64,000 nucleotides of DNA from Alligator mississippiensis (GCF_030867095.1 NC_081831.1:64990716-65054715); one strand, 5' to 3'. Numbered from the stretch's first letter, positions 35,301 through 49,674 are shown. Program-made: numbers and translations. Notes: generated by a model not told the origin, from the letters alone.

Positions 35301-38300
35301 AGCAAAGGGTGATTAGTTTGATAACCTCTTGAGAAAGTCTGTAGATCTGTTTACTTCAAGTAGTCTTTACCCCTGAAGGTGTGAACAAAAAGCCCTCAGT
35401 GCCCACACGTCTGAGATCTGGAAAAGAGTAGGCTGAAGCCACTGGGGTGCTGAGAGATTAATGTTTGTCCCAGGAGCATGAGGTATCTGAGCTTCAAGGT
35501 CATATTTCCATAAAGGGGTAACAAACAGAGAATTTGTACCAACAAAGTAGACCAGGCAGGAGCTGGAGCCTGCTGAGGTGCTGGGATGCTTAGAGCACAT
35601 GGGTGTTGAGGCCCATATGCAGCGGCCTGATGAGTGTCCAGAAAATGGAGTTCTACCAGGACTGAATGACAGTTGTACAAATTTCCTTCTATCTCTTATC
35701 CAGCAAGAAACTGCAGTCTCAGTGGTGGTGCTGTACTTCGAGCCAAGCTCTTGGATCCCTTTACTAGTGCTGGACAGTTGATGTTGCAAAGCGCTGCTGC
35801 TCTGCAACAGTTTCCTGCAAGAACAAATGGGAAGAGGATAACTGCAAAGCAGGAGAAGAAACAAAACTGAAAGGAAAAAAAAAATCCCAGAAAAGAGAAA
35901 TGAAACATTGGATGTGGATTTATCTTTCCCCAGAAAGAAATAATACAAGTTTCACAATTAAATGTCCCACCAGCCTTTCTGCCCATGACACGTGCTCCCA
36001 AAGAAATTGTCCAGCTGTAGAGCCACTCAACAACAGTTAGAGACCCTGTAGATCATTCTTATGCCCTATGTGGGATGATGCTTCCAGAGAAGAAAAGAGA
36101 TGTGAGGTGAATTGGGGCAAAATGTACAGTAATAGGATGCTTCATGCTCCCTTCTTCAATAGCAATGACAGCTGTAACATTCAACAATTCATCTCATCTA
36201 TGGCATCACCTTCTAGCCATGGTATTTTAAATGGCCTCTACTGCTATAGTATTTGAGCAGCTGTCAGTGAATTTGTCTCCAAGAGGTCTATGGTGGGGTA
36301 GGGAATCATACATGGACTCAAGAGATCCAAGTTGAACACCCTAAATGCTGGATTGTCCTTTCACTACTATTTAGTTGGTTGCTGTGTATTGTTATTTAAA
36401 AGGTTTGGCTTGGCTCTTGCTGCGTGTGCTTTGAGCAATTCAGAATCCTTTGCAACAGTTGCAGCAGATCTTCATAAGAGGTGTGGTAGCTTTCATTACA
36501 AAGCACTGTGCTGTCCATCTGATATCCCAACCACATGGCTGAGCAGAAAAAGGGAACAGACTTACATATGGGAAGATGGAATTCAAACAGCACAGTCAGA
36601 TGAGAATGGTAATGAACAAAATTCTCTAAATTCTCCACTTGTAGCAGCCCATTGTGCTTGCTATAAAGTATCCTCTATCAAGAACGCCTAAAACCATCCC
36701 TACACAGACCTCCAAGTCAGGAGAAACTAACTGCTAATCAGTCTCTGAGAATGACACTATTCTATGTACAGTAATAGGATGTTTTTCATGTGAAAAGTTC
36801 AAAGTGCTGACAAATTTTAATTATCAAAACTTCATCACTTCTCTGTGAAGTAGACTAAAATGGAGAAATGAGATGCAGACCAGTGAAATGACCTACTACT
36901 TCCTGCTCTAGCTACTGGACAACAGTGATTCCAGTTGGGGTCATGTATTTATTCCCTATTGACTTTTTTCTATGTCTGATGGTAACCCCTAATATTGAAA
37001 TATTGACCAAGGGGTTCTGTGTTGGCTAAAGAAATAAACTAGATAACTTGATAGAGCTTTGTACTCTCGATCTTCAAATCTATGATCTTTTACTTTAAAA
37101 ACTGCTGAGTTACAACCCAAATGTTTTGCATAGGGTTTGTATAACTGAGGGTGATTTCCTTTCAGTTCAGTCAATAAACTGAAAATTGGCTGTAAACAAG
37201 ACACTTGTCTGAAAAGACTGGTTAATGCAAAACAGGATATTTGCTTTCTATATGTACAGGCCACTGATGAAATGACTGATGACAGTGAAGGTGAAGAGAA
37301 TACAAATGTTTGCAGCCTTGATTACAATCAGAAGCAGACACAATGATTGTCAGAGTCATTCTGTATTCTGAAATACCTGTTCCACCAAGCGTTCATTAGC
37401 TCCTCTACTACAAACAAACTCCAGGTAACTTGTGCGTGGAACTGTTGGGAGAGTGGTTTTTGTCACATTAGATTCAAAGATGAAGTCACCTGAAAAAATT
37501 AAAGGGCAGTCAACATAGAAGCAATCAAAGGAAATAACATTTCATGCAGAGAACATTCAACCTGTGCTGCTCACAGCCAGCAGAAGTCCTATAAGAATTA
37601 GGTCTATCTTTTATAAAAGGGATGTGATGATCGTTAATGCTATTGGCTACATTAGCTTTGATCTAATCATGACCACTTTTCCAACTTAGCTACACCTTTG
37701 CTGTACCCCTTGCTGTACCCCGGTGTTTGATAATGATAGACGCTTGAGATTTTTTCCCCTCCTTGATGAGAAGAAAACCACCCTTTACCCTGGCCATGTG
37801 GAATTTTGTGCTGCTGCATGATTAGCATTTATAGTTATTCAGACAATAAAATGGAAGAACAATCACAAGCTGATTGCCACAGGGGCAAGTAACAAGTTTC
37901 TCTGCACAGAATTATACATTTAGCTAAAAACATTGTGTGGGGCTTTTTATACCTTCATGTGAAGCATAAGGTTTAATGACTGCCAGAGGTAGGATGGTAG
38001 ACTGGAAGGATTAATGCCTGACCTTTGTGCATAAGAAATATTTTAGGACAAAACAGGTCTTGCTATATGAAGCAATGCTTTGTGGATATTTATCTTATAT
38101 AACCCCCTTTCACTTGAATTATGATGATGGTCATGTGTCCATTCAGGGCTGTTCTTTATTTCAAGTCTCTTCCACTGGCCTCTGCCCTATGCCTCTAACA
38201 TACAAACAACAGTGGATGTCTTGTTTTTTACTGCCATTGAAAATACAGACATAATGGTGCTGCAGATGGACAGAGCAGAATGCATTAAGAGCCACTGGAC

Positions 38301-40874
38301 ATCTGGGGAAATTCCAATAGTGGGATGCATTTGGGGAACCAGTGGAATTTATAAAAGAGTATTTTTGACCTTTGCTTTATTCTGGCTGCATTCATCCATT
38401 CGAGTTTTCCACCCAAAATGATGGAAACCTCATGAAATGAGCTGCTTTTTGCAAGTTCTGCTACTGAGGGCCAAAATTTTCACTCCTCCTAACTTGATCC
38501 AACAAAGATGTGTCTCCAGGTTTGGGATTGAAAAATAAGGTAAACTAACACTAGAGTTGGGTTTAGATCCAGAGCCCCAAGTATAGCCATTCTCCATGTA
38601 CATCAGAACTTGCATAGTTTATTTTACAGCTTCCAATTTGAGTCTGCCATTAATTATAATAAGAACCCTATTAAGGAATGTCATAATAAAAAAACTACCC
38701 CCTAATATGTACAGTGACCTGCACATGGACATACAAACAGCATATTCAGGAAATGGATAAAGTGCTATGAAGTTACTTTAGCAAGTGAGCTTTCACAGGC
38801 TTTCTTTGTATTCTAAATGGTGTAGATACCCCATTAACCTCCTGAGTGTTTTTGGAAGGAGTCTGACTCCTTTTCTTTCTTTTTTATTTCTGCTGTAGAT
38901 CAACAGATGCTCTTTCATAGGTAATGTTGTATATGTGCATATACATACAAGCTTGATGCCAAATTCATCCCAGGTGTAGCACTATGCATGAGATATAAAT
39001 ATGGCCCTGTAATCTATTGATATGAATGAGAAGAGAATTGTAGTCTCTAAAGAGGCCGGCATGCTGTGGCCTTCTGTGAAGTAGGACAGTGGACTTGATC
39101 CTTCTGTATACCAGCATGATCTGGGAGATGCGCTAGAATAGGTGACTACTTGGATAGCCATCACTGAGAGGCTGTTGTATTGTATTTGAGCAGTACTAAT
39201 GCCCCCTAGCAAGGGGTGCTGGTGAACACATGGGAGCACGCATCTCTTCTTTCATTACAATCTATCAAGCTTTCATCAATCTCTGCACATAACAGCACTT
39301 TGGTAATGTCACCATCAGTAACAGTGAAATGAATCACTAAGCCATACCACTGACTGACTTTGCCACACACCTTCTCTGCTTCACCTGCATTCCACCTACT
39401 CATTCCTCTTCCCTGGATTTTTTCCAAGACTACGGAGCAGCTTGAAAATAAAATCAGTGGGTGTTAGATCAACCTGTCACCAGAAAAATATTTTCTTGTT
39501 TTCCTGGATTTGCTTTGACAGAATTCACACTTTCTACATGTACTTCCTGCAAGCATTCCTACCCTATTCTCTACCTGACTGGCATGAAGTAAGTCTTTAC
39601 GTTTAAAATATTCCTATAAAATAAATATCTTCATTTAATTTAATTCTTCCATGAGCACGAAGCCCAGAAATGTGACTCAAAAATGTGCAGTCATCCAGTT
39701 GGGGAGCAAAAACAATACCACATGACTTCAGTTACCAATCATACTTGGTTGTCAAGCAACATCCACACTGAATATTTGGGAGAAAATTGCAATGTGTCCA
39801 TGAAGAGAGACAAATAAATTATTCCTGTGCTTGTTCAGCTTTGCTTGCTAGACAGGAAGCCAGTCATTAGGGGCTGTTAAGATTGCAGGCCTTTGTTCAA
39901 AAGCAGTAGGACCTATTTATGTTCATTTCCATCCGCATTGGAATTAAGTGAGCAGCAGAGCTGAAGTGTAGAGAGGCCAGCCCCTTTCAGAATCTATTTT
40001 ACCACATTTCTGAAACCAAAGAGGATTAAAAAAAAAAGGGCAGCTTAAAAAAAAAAAGCCCCACCTTTCCTATAGGATATTAACCCCATATCACAGCATT
40101 AGAGTCTCCATTTCAATAAAGGACCCTCAGACATTTATCACAAGGAGTTTCTGTAGCGAGTACCTGAAGGATGGCTTGACTTGATCAGTTAGATTGACTT
40201 GTCACATAGATAAAAGGAGGGAAAGGATGACACATGGGAGGAGGGGAAAAAAAGGTGAGTGCTGCAAAGTGTCAAAAAGAGGTCAGTGCAGCTGGAGACA
40301 TGAGTGTGTTACAGCACTTTGGCTCTTTTTCATGCCATGGCTTAGAGGCTGTATGTTAGAGACTAGGCAGAATCTGTGTGAATCATAGGGAGTCAAACTG
40401 CTGCTCGCTTTTTATCTTCTGCTTCAAAATCCTTTAGCACCTGGAATCACAAATCCAAATGAGGCCAAGATTGATGAGGAAGAGTGAGCTAGTCAGGTAA
40501 TCCTGCTTCATCTTTCTCCAGCAGAAAAGCAGGCTCCTGACTGTGTTCTGTCCCCAGTTCTGTGTAAATTGTTACAAGACCTGGCCGGTGGATTTTTACC
40601 TCTGCCTTAGGGCTTTTTGAAACTGCCCATCTCATCCAGGCTCATGACTGCAATGGAAAAAGAGGGTTGTGCAGGTTTGACCCTGCATCATCCAGCCCTA
40701 TGTAAAAGAGGACTAACAACTGATCCTTGTCTATGTGAGCTTCCAGTCAGGGAAGCCTATGCTTACTTCTAAGCATCATCTTTAGTCTCCTAGTCCTCAA
40801 TGAAATTCAGGCATGCAGCTACAGTTCATTAGGTGCTGAAGAGCTGTACTGAGTTAGTTTTGCTTGCTGGCTAA
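32351..40874. other. Non-coding, no gene recognised
   Basis: An 8.5-kb stretch without a supportable exon, repeat array or RNA gene. The longest open frame is a 193-codon minus-strand one at 35367-35948, with overlapping frames on both strands. It starts in a T-rich tract, has no recognisable domain and is treated as chance. The 119-codon frame at 36332-36691 and the 105-codon frame at 32861-33178 likewise show nothing known. Some of this could be old repeat beyond my recognition. Confidence 0.5.
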
Positions 40875-41570
40875 GCAGTAGCTCTGCAGAAAAGGACCTG
40901 GGAGTTACAGTGGACAATAAGCTGAACATGAGCCAACAGTGTGCGCTTGTTGGAAAGAAAGCTAACAGCATACTGAGCTGCATTAGTAGAAGTGTTGCCA
41001 GAGATCAAGGGAAGTGATTGTTCATCTTTATTCGGCATTGGTGAGGCCACATCTGGAATATTGTGTCCAGTTTTGGCCCCCCAATTACTGAAGGGATGTG
41101 GACAAATTAGAGAGAGTTCAGCAGAGGGCAATGAAAATAGTTAGTGTGCCTGGGGCACACGACTTAGGAGGAGAGGCTGAGGGAACTGGGCTTATTTAGT
41201 CTGGAGAAGAGAAGACTAAGGGAGGATTTAAGAGCAACCTTCAACTACCTGAAGGGTAGTTCTAAAAAGGATGGAGCTGGACTGTTCTCAGTGGTGGCAG
41301 ATGGGAGAACAAGGAACAGGAACAATGATTTTAAGGTGCAGCAAGGGAAATTTAGGTTAGATATTAGGAAAAACTTTCTCACTCGGAGGGTAGTAAAGCA
41401 CTGGAACAGGTTACCCAGAGAGGTGGTGGAATCTCAATCCTTGGAGGTTTTCAAGACCTGGCTAGACAAAGCCTTGGGTGGGATGATCTAGTTGGGGATG
41501 GCTTTGAGCAGGGGGTTGCACAAGATGACCTCCTAGGGTCCCTTCTAACTCTAATTTTCTATGATTCTAT
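40875..41570 (+). mobile_element. CR1 LINE fragment with intact 3' end
   Basis: About 700 bp homologous to the C-terminal part of CR1 ORF2 plus the 3' untranslated tail. Recognisable coding remnants include the RP(H)[12 protein letters not shown] block (near 41045-41080), a CTCAGGGAACTGGGCTTATTTAG-like [15 protein letters not shown] block, and an open 66-codon piece (41291-41491) with FRLDIRKNF and [11 protein letters not shown]. The tail has GGGTGGGATGATCTAGTTGG and terminates in ATGATTCTAT. Several frameshifts disable it. It is a different CR1 subfamily from the copy at 14.2-15.1 kb, judging by its tail. Confidence 0.9.
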
Positions 41571-44500
41571 AAATCAAGGCAACAAAACTTGAGCCTTGCC
41601 CATTGCTGACATTAGTAAGACCGCATCAATAGTGAGGTCTGAGTCCTAATTTTTCAGGCAGGGACACAGCTCTTCTGTTGAGGAAATGAAATTGACCCTT
41701 CACACTGGCTTAGGGCTGTGGCCTGATATGGCTTCCGGCCTGGTCAATGAAGGTTTACAGCTAGCCCAATGGTTCTGGCTGATTTCTAACATTGTGAATA
41801 CATTTCTAGCCAGGGTCATTAACATCCAGTGCCACTTTTTTCTGGCACAAACCCTAATGAGGCAATGTGGTTGCCTGTGATAATACCAAACTGGATTCAG
41901 CATGCCAGAGAGGTCACTTGCAACCTTTTGTTCTGATATGGAAGTCTTAACTGCCTGTCTATGTACTCTTTAATGATGAAGATTTGGTTTTTATGTGTTG
42001 CTGTTTGGTACAGATGCATAATGGGTGCTTGTTGGGGGGGGAACTAAAGATAGCGGGGTTGATTGCATCAGTGGCGTGAATCAGAAGTAGTAACACCAAT
42101 GTGCATAGGACCAGAAGTGAATTATTTAGTGATTCCTTTTTACACTAGAGTTGCATTCACCCCTCTCCCCTCAGGTTTTAGAGAAAAAGTTAAACAGAGC
42201 TTTCTTCCACTGAGGCTTGTAAATAGCAAGGAAATGAAGCAGCAAAAAAATGCAGCTTTGAAAAAGTCCACAGGGTGATTGATTAATAATGTAGCAGTAT
42301 GTTTATCCCCAAGGAATGGCTCTGTCTTCACTGGAGATCCAGGTGAGGTGCCTTTTGACATTAATTACAGGCCATGTTGCTGTGATGTTCTCTTTATGGG
42401 ATGAACATTCTTAACTGTACCAGTGATCTTTGGCACATTTGAGAGAGAAAAACTATTAAGCCACAGATAAGCACTGGTTACTGCTTCTCAGAATGAAGTC
42501 TTTTATCTAAAAATAGGCACTGCAGTAGAGCAGATAAGGAATAGTAAAAAACAATGGAAACTGCCAGTGACAATGCATCAGCTTGTTCATACACAGATCA
42601 ATAATATAGTCAACTTCTAGCAGCACGTATCCCTGACACATCCAGGGTAGCTAGTGGTAGGTGCTGCCTGTCATAGTCGGACCACTTGCTAGAAACACTT
42701 CGCTGACTCCTCTTTCTCTCCTGTGCTCTGAATGACTTGTTCTTTGCAGCAGGAGCTCAGTACTATTTGTCCATTTTAAACCATGTTTTCTGAATACCCT
42801 GCATCTGCAAGTCACCAACAAGGGCTTATTATGGCTAAGCTTATAATGCTGGCTTGCCTCCTCTGCCACAGTCAGAGATTTATCAGTAGGCTCATGCAGA
42901 AGATTGGCCTGCTGCTCATGGTCATATCTCCCTCTAGTGGCTGAGCCCAGGAACTATAACAGCCTACTACAGCAAAGCTTGCTTAATTCACTTCCGGAAA
43001 AATTGTCTGTTGTCCCAATTCCCTGGTGCAGTGCTCTCCGCAGCCAGTGATCAACTCCTGATAAGCGGTCACTGCTGGATAATAGACCATCCTTCATTCC
43101 CCTGGGGGTGGTGAGTTAGCCAGAGTCTGGAGTGTTTCCTTAAGCATGAAGGTAACTGTTTTGTGTCTCTGGTCTAGGTGGCAGAGCCTGTCCCTGTGAA
43201 ACCAGTGATGCGTATAAGTGGGCCCATAATATGTACATGCACATTATCTGACTCTCTCCTTGGCCCTTTAGTTTCACTGTGTTTTCATTACAGCATGACT
43301 CAGAGTGGAATATGAGGGAAGGCTGTAGCTTCATGACCAGTGGCCTGGATCTCCCTTTTACCTCTCTCAGTCTGACCTCTTGGCTACACACCCAGTACAT
43401 GTGTGTTACATTTGCCTGGGACCATTTGATTTTCTTCCTGTGGAGATGCACGTCCTCAGGAATGGGGGCATGTGACCCCCACTTTAGCCTGACCCTGTAT
43501 GCGAGACCCAGCCTGTCTCTGCTGGTCACAGGCACTGACTTTGCACATTCAGTTGTGCATCCTGTGCTGGTCAGACTGTGCAGACCAGCACAGTGTTTTC
43601 TACAGAGCATAGTGTGTTTTCCCTGGGCTTATCTTATGCTCATTGGACTCTGGAACTGAACCCACTCGAGCCAGACCTAAACATGGTCCTTTGCAACTCC
43701 TGCTGTACTGGCTAGGATCATTTGGCTTCTGGGTTTGGATTCCTTCCAGTATAAATGTCAGGTCAAAGATTTTAATTAGAACTGGAGATTCCATTGAGTC
43801 CAGTCCTGTGTATTCACAGACAGACTTGAACAGAAGAAATCCCCAGGATCGCCCTTCCAACCCTTCCGCACCACTGCAGGACACAGTATCCAGAATACTC
43901 AGAACCACCCCAAACCTGCCATAGGAAAAGCACTGCCAATGACCTGCCTCTGAAATGATGTGGAAGCAGCTGGTTGATACCAGTATACTCCAGAAGATCC
44001 CAGAAAAATTATTGGTCTCCTGCTGAGGAGAGAATCAGGCATCCAGAATGTACATGGCCTCTGCCCCATCCTTTCCTTAAGCTGCCTCTTTACCTGTCTC
44101 AAATACACACACTGTCCATATCAAATGTTCAGCTGGTCACTATTAATACGCAGCATGCTGCCTAGATCACAGGCAATAATTTGTATTGTTCACAAGGAGT
44201 AATGTGGATGGATGTTTCAGGCACTTGCTTAGAAATAGTAATGACAGCTGTACCTCAGTGCTCTCCTCTCCTAGTTTGTCTTAGAGCTAAGGAAAGTCTC
44301 TGGAAGTGGGCCTGGCTTCTTGCTGTGTGAATGGAACAGACCACAGGTTCTAATATGTTCCCACCCACATACTCCGCTCCATCTGTGCGCTTGGAGTTGT
44401 AGCTTATTTCGCAGACCGTAGAGAAAGCAATAGTTCTATGTATTTATTTTTATGGGCTCATTTATGGGCTGTTCATGCTGGCAGGAAAAGGCAGAGTGCA

Positions 44501-45016
44501 GAAAAGCTACCTATCCATGGCCATACATTTAATAAGAATGGAGCAGCAAGCATTATTCTTGGGTAGAATTATACTAGTTCCCTGTCCCTTTCTGCTGTGC
44601 CAGTTTCTTTTATGGATGTGGAGTTCAGAGAGATGAGTGCTCAGTCACATCAAGGAGAGAGTGAAATATTTCAAAGAAAAATGGGCTGGCTTGGTTTTAT
44701 ATTCAGATTTCTCAAGGTGAACCATACCACCTGAGTCTGTGATCTCTCAAACTAGGCAGGGTTAGGTCTCTACTTGAAAGACAGACCTTCAGAGAAATCC
44801 CTGAAAATTCAAGTGCTGCTATTTATTCCTCTGGAACAACACCTAAGCAAAGTATTAAGAGGTGTTCTGCCACCAGTGTGCTGACTTCCAGATGAGATGT
44901 AAGATGGAGGTCCCTTCCACTGACAATACAGATCTTTTGGCAGTTCATACAGGAGTTAGCTCATGAATCCTGGGTATTCATGTTCAAATTTCTACCTCCC
45001 ACTTTCTTGATTCATT
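41571..45016. other. Non-coding, with a perfect hairpin
   Basis: No exon recognised. A perfect 11-bp inverted repeat (CTGTGCTGGTC at 43562-43572, GACCAGCACAG at 43583-43593) encloses a 10-base loop. At 42929-42945 the minus strand reads CCACTAGAGGGAG, one mismatch from a CTCF core. The overlapping open frames at 43140-43924 have no recognisable motif. Confidence 0.5.
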
Positions 45017-45297
45017 GGGTAGGTCTACACTGCAGTCAAGGTATAACTGCAGCTTGCATAGACATACCCAACCTGGATGCACCCGAGCTAGCCTCAGTTC
45101 AGGGACTAGAAGCAGGGTAGCCACATCCACATGGAGCTCAGCATAGGCTAACTGCCTAGGCATTAACCCAGTTACTCACCTCGGTTTTGCAGTCTGCAGT
45201 AAAGTCTATGCTATAACTACAGTGCTGGCAGTACTGGAGGTAGCTATTTAAAGGAACTTTGGGTACGACTATGGGAAGTGCAGTGTGGATATATTCT
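45017..45297. mobile_element. MITE-like element with TCTACACTGCA ends
   Basis: The left end TAGGTCTACACTGCAGTC and the right end, in complement TATATCCACACTGCACTT, form an imperfect terminal inverted repeat. The interior has related internal copies of the ACTGCAG(T) motif (for example near 45050 and 45190). This end sequence is widespread in sauropsid genomes as a MITE; I do not assign a superfamily because the target duplication is not clear. No coding capacity. Confidence 0.65.
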
Positions 45298-47629
45298 GAG
45301 TCACTTCCTTGGAAACTTCACATGGAGTTGCTAGTGCTGACCCTCCATTTGCAAAAAGTTGTACTGGATATTCTTCATCAAGCTTTTGCTTCTTTGTGCT
45401 CCTCAGTACTTTCTCCAGATAATGTTCCTGTAGTGTAACAGCTGCTGGAGTTTGTAGTTTTGTAGATCTCTCCCTTTCCAAAAATAAAAGTGGCAGGAAA
45501 AAGTCAATTGATTGGTGCCAGGATTGCACCCAGCATGAGTGAAAAATGCTATATTCAATGCCAAGGAGTGAAGTCTTAGGAGTTTTTTCACAGACCTGAT
45601 GCAAGTGAGAAGGGCCCTTCTTGGCACTAGTGTGATTATGACTCAGAATTTGACACCAGCATGGCACCTGTGACAGAGCAGTGTAAATGGTGGTTCAGGC
45701 TGTTTTCATAAGAGCTCTGGCCATTTTTTTTACAGACCCACTTAAGTCTTATCTGCTTCACAGCTTCTACCACTGTTGCTACCTCAGAAGCTGCCTTAGT
45801 GGTGAATACCAGCTGATCAGTGAAAAGAGAGCCAACGGAGCCAGGTTTGAGTAACTCGTCCTGGAATAGGGTGAAAGGATTCTTGTTGTAATGCTACCTG
45901 AGCTCAGATGGCTTTGATTGTCTGGTTACTGTAACTTAGGTACCTGTCTGAAATCAAAAGCAGAAACTCAGTCTTCTATAGTCCAATCAAATGATGCTAG
46001 TAAATAATAATTCATCCTCCTATTTCTTCATGGAAAACTTCTGGGGAAGTCTTCTTTGTAGAATGCTCATCCCTGGGACATTTTGAGGGCTACAGCATGA
46101 ATAGCAATGTGCTGCCACAGTCTTCCAGTCAAGCTAGAGCCATTTCAAGGGGTCTGGGATCACCAGCCTGCCAGCAAAGGAATGTCTCCCTTCCATTTCC
46201 CTGTGACTTCTATTCGCCATTGACCAAGGGAAAAAAATTATATGGTGCTATGATAATTTGTGTCAGCTGAGGATCCACCTTGACACCTTTTTCCAGCTAT
46301 GAAAGTTAGGTGCCTACATCTATTTTTAAATAAAATTCATTAGATTTCCCTACCTGAGATTGGTAACAACCATATTTCCCATTGAAATCAGTGCAATTCA
46401 GCATTCCTGAAAATCAGGCTGTCATTTTTGATGCCTAAGTATGAATATGTTTTCCAAAGGCAAATAACTGTGTACAACCAGAGAATTTTGGCCTTAATGT
46501 TCACTCTTGTAAATGGGGCTTCCAAGTTATTTGTTTTGTGCTAACAAAATACCTGTCACCTTTTGGTTCCTCTGACTCTGTTCAGCTCATTTGGGATGAC
46601 AGCAGTCCAGGAAGTCCTCAGAATAACAAAGCAACATGGGGGAACCTGAAAAATCCCCCATGCAAAGCCAGAATCTTGGACCAACAGCTTCACACATAGA
46701 ACAGGTGTGATGATATCCCTCCTTGGTTGAATGAATTTACTTGATCTATGTTAACAAAGTGTGCGCTTCAAAATTTAAATGGACATTAATCTTTTCTTTT
46801 CCCAAATCTATAGTTTGTGTCTAAAATTGCTAACCAAATGAGTCAGCTTCTGTCACATTTGTCCCTCTTGAGTTACCATCACTGGAAAATATATCCTAAG
46901 GTTTAAGGTTGCTGCCTGTGCACTGTGAAAAGGTCTATGAAGGGCTTCCCTGCCCAAGCAGGGCAGTTCCTCATTTTGGATGGGAATAATCCATCCCATT
47001 ATTTGTTTGCTTGAGGAAATGTTTTTATCTTGGGGGGGAGAGGGGTTATGTGTGTAGATATAGAGAGAAAGAGACATTTTCATAGAAGGATTCTTGTTGT
47101 ATGTTAATACAGTATGTGTACATACAGATCAGGTATCGGTGCATGTGAGTAGCCACTGAGGCATTCACTGGCCAATAGTGCTTGCAAATACTTGAGTCAA
47201 ACATAGTGTATGCTCATACAAATTAGACAGGAGGTAAAAATGCTGCAAGCACTCAGCCCTGACCATCTGCCTACAGATTATGAGCCAACGTATGACAATA
47301 AGGAGAGCTGTCAAGATGCATATCTGTAATAATGCCTATATAACATCTATCCATATAGATAATGCAATTGTGTGTGTATATATAATGTAATTGTATAGGT
47401 TCCTAAGATATGGGGTGTTATATCTACATAGAGAAAGAGCCCTCTTGGCTGTACCTCTTATGGCTAAAGAACAGTATAGCATAGGCTGCATGATAAAGGG
47501 CAAGAGGGAAAACCAGTAAATTGCTTAGCTGGAATAAAAAGGGTGCATAAAGTTCCTCCTTCAAATAAAATAAGATGCATTCCCTTGAATCTGTGCAGCT
47601 TTTTCCTTTAGAAATTGTTTAATTGTTTT

Positions 47630-47715
47630 CAAATGAGGCACAGAAATTATAAACTAATCCAAAGTCCCACAGTGAGCCAGTGGGAACACAAGACTCCTTA
47701 CTCCCGTTCACCTAC
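47630..47715 (-). repeat. MIR-like SINE fragment
   Basis: GAGGCACAGAAATTATAAACTAATCC and AAAGTCCCACAGTGAGCCAGTGGGAAC correspond to the complement of the MIR core (aaGGTCACACAGctaGTaaGTGG). Only about 85 bp survive. Confidence 0.55.
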
Positions 47716-48130
47716 CTTACACGTGGGATAAAGGGTGTGTGGGGGGAGGGCTGATTATAACACAGAAATTAAGAAGTACAGTAATCTGACTGGTAAGACA
47801 GGATAAGCAGGTGCATTTTATATAGACATATATGCGCACACACACACGTATGTATACTTATTACATTACACACACAAAAGGTTTTTTGTTTGTTGTGGGG
47901 GTTATTGGGGAGGGGTTCCCCTCTTTTAATTTAATCTAAATTGGTTGTCTTTACCTCCTCCTTGGTAAAATTGAAAAATGATTTCTAGAAAGATATTTTA
48001 AGAATGTGCCTCAGGGTTGATTGCACCTCTATTAAGATTTCTTCCCATAGTGTCTTTCTACTGCTATAATTGTAAGCCCCCGAGGAACCGGATTTTCAGG
48101 TAACCAGCTGGGGTCAATACTTAGTCTGTG

Positions 48131-48145
48131 TCAGTAGGTGGCACT
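48131..48145 (+). promoter_or_regulatory. CTCF-like binding motif
   Basis: TCAGTAGGTGGCACT matches the CTCF core CCASYAGRKGGCRSY at 14 of 15 positions; only the first C differs. One isolated motif match in 64 kb can occur by chance. Confidence 0.4.
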
Positions 48146-49674
48146 GCTGCTGTGCCATAAAGGCTTAGAGGTAGCAGTTGCAGTTATAGGTCAAGCGCAC
48201 ATCAGCTTGTTTCTAATTTTTGTTTATACAGGTGTAAATGGGGAGGTTTCACTGGCATCAGTAGCTACTCCCCCGAATGGAAGCCAGAACCAGGCTCTGT
48301 GAGCTGTTGCTGTGATCACGGGTTTAGTACAAGCAAAGTGCAGCTGCTACTGCAGTAAAATACATGAGCTTTCCTCAATAATGAACAGGAACTGCAGGCA
48401 GGGTTGCAGTGCAGACAGGCCGGGCATTTAGAGTGCGGGGGTCTGATCTGTTGGGGATTCTCCCACAAGAAAACCACAGCACAAACTGCACCAAGCCCAG
48501 AGATGGCTGCATCTGGTTTCTAGCCACTAAGCTCACAGACCCCATCCCACACCTTAAAAGACTGTTAAACACCATTTTACTGTAGAATGCCCGTTCTGGG
48601 GTCCCAGTTCTGGATGCCCCGACCAGCATCACCGAAAAAGTGGGGCCACATAAATCTGGCAGAAGCCACCAGAAGCCATACAGATTTGTACGTGCTCTGG
48701 TGGTTTCTCTCTGGTGGCTGCTGTCCACTACTGTCTGCTGTCGGCACTTCTGGTCTTGGGTAGACAAGGCCAGAGCCTCTCAGGTGGAAAGTGCTTTGGA
48801 AGTACAATGCATACTTTTATCAACAGATCCAAAGTTTCCTAGCTGGATTTGCCAGGCTTTAACCATTGCTGGTTCAGATGAGCTTAAAGTCCTGTTGTAG
48901 ATGGATTGTACCAAACACCTCCAACCACATGATGGGTGCAGTTACTTCAGCAAGAGATGAAAGTACTTGTCACTTTGTAAAACTGGGCCTGTATTTAGCT
49001 TTGAATGAAGGGGTGCTTATGATCTCTGGATTTTTCGGAAGACCAACATGAACATATATAATGTACAATGCACTTCTAATCATGGCTGGTTCTGCCTATA
49101 AAAGCAAGGGAATGAGGCCAGTGGACCATAGAGGGATTGTTCAGTTTGCCTAGAGCAGCAGAAAGCCCTGAGCGGGAGCTGACTGGCATGGGTTGTTCTG
49201 TGCACAAATCACATGCTCTCTACAGAGATAAATCAGGATGATTTGCTTTTCTCTGCATAATCCCCAGGTGACAGTGGCAGAAGCTTGGGATTCCCTCTGG
49301 AATTCCAGACCAAGCTCCCAGCCCAGATCCTAAAGAGACTCTCTTTCTTCTCTATCTTTTTTTTCTGTTGAGGCAGTTTATATGTGTTAATTGAACCCAG
49401 GGACTTACCTCTGCATTGCTTCTTCATGCAAAAACAGATCAAAATTATCCATGGATTTGCTTTGCATTAACTATAGTGTAAGGAAGAAAATGTTGGATTG
49501 ACAGGCCTGGACCCATGCTGTGTCATTTTCATGTTACAGTCCCACGTCCCACCCCTGCATTTACACAGAGAATGGAATAGGCTGTCAGAAGTAATGCTGT
49601 TGGTGTAATTACTCCAGGGTATTAGTACTCACGTGTGTATACAAAACACACCTAATGAAGATGGGTGAGCACAG

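Noticed and set aside
35367-35948. 193-codon minus-strand open frame
   Set aside because: Contains a Phe/Leu-rich stretch from a T-rich tract and no known domain; open frames overlap it on both strands.
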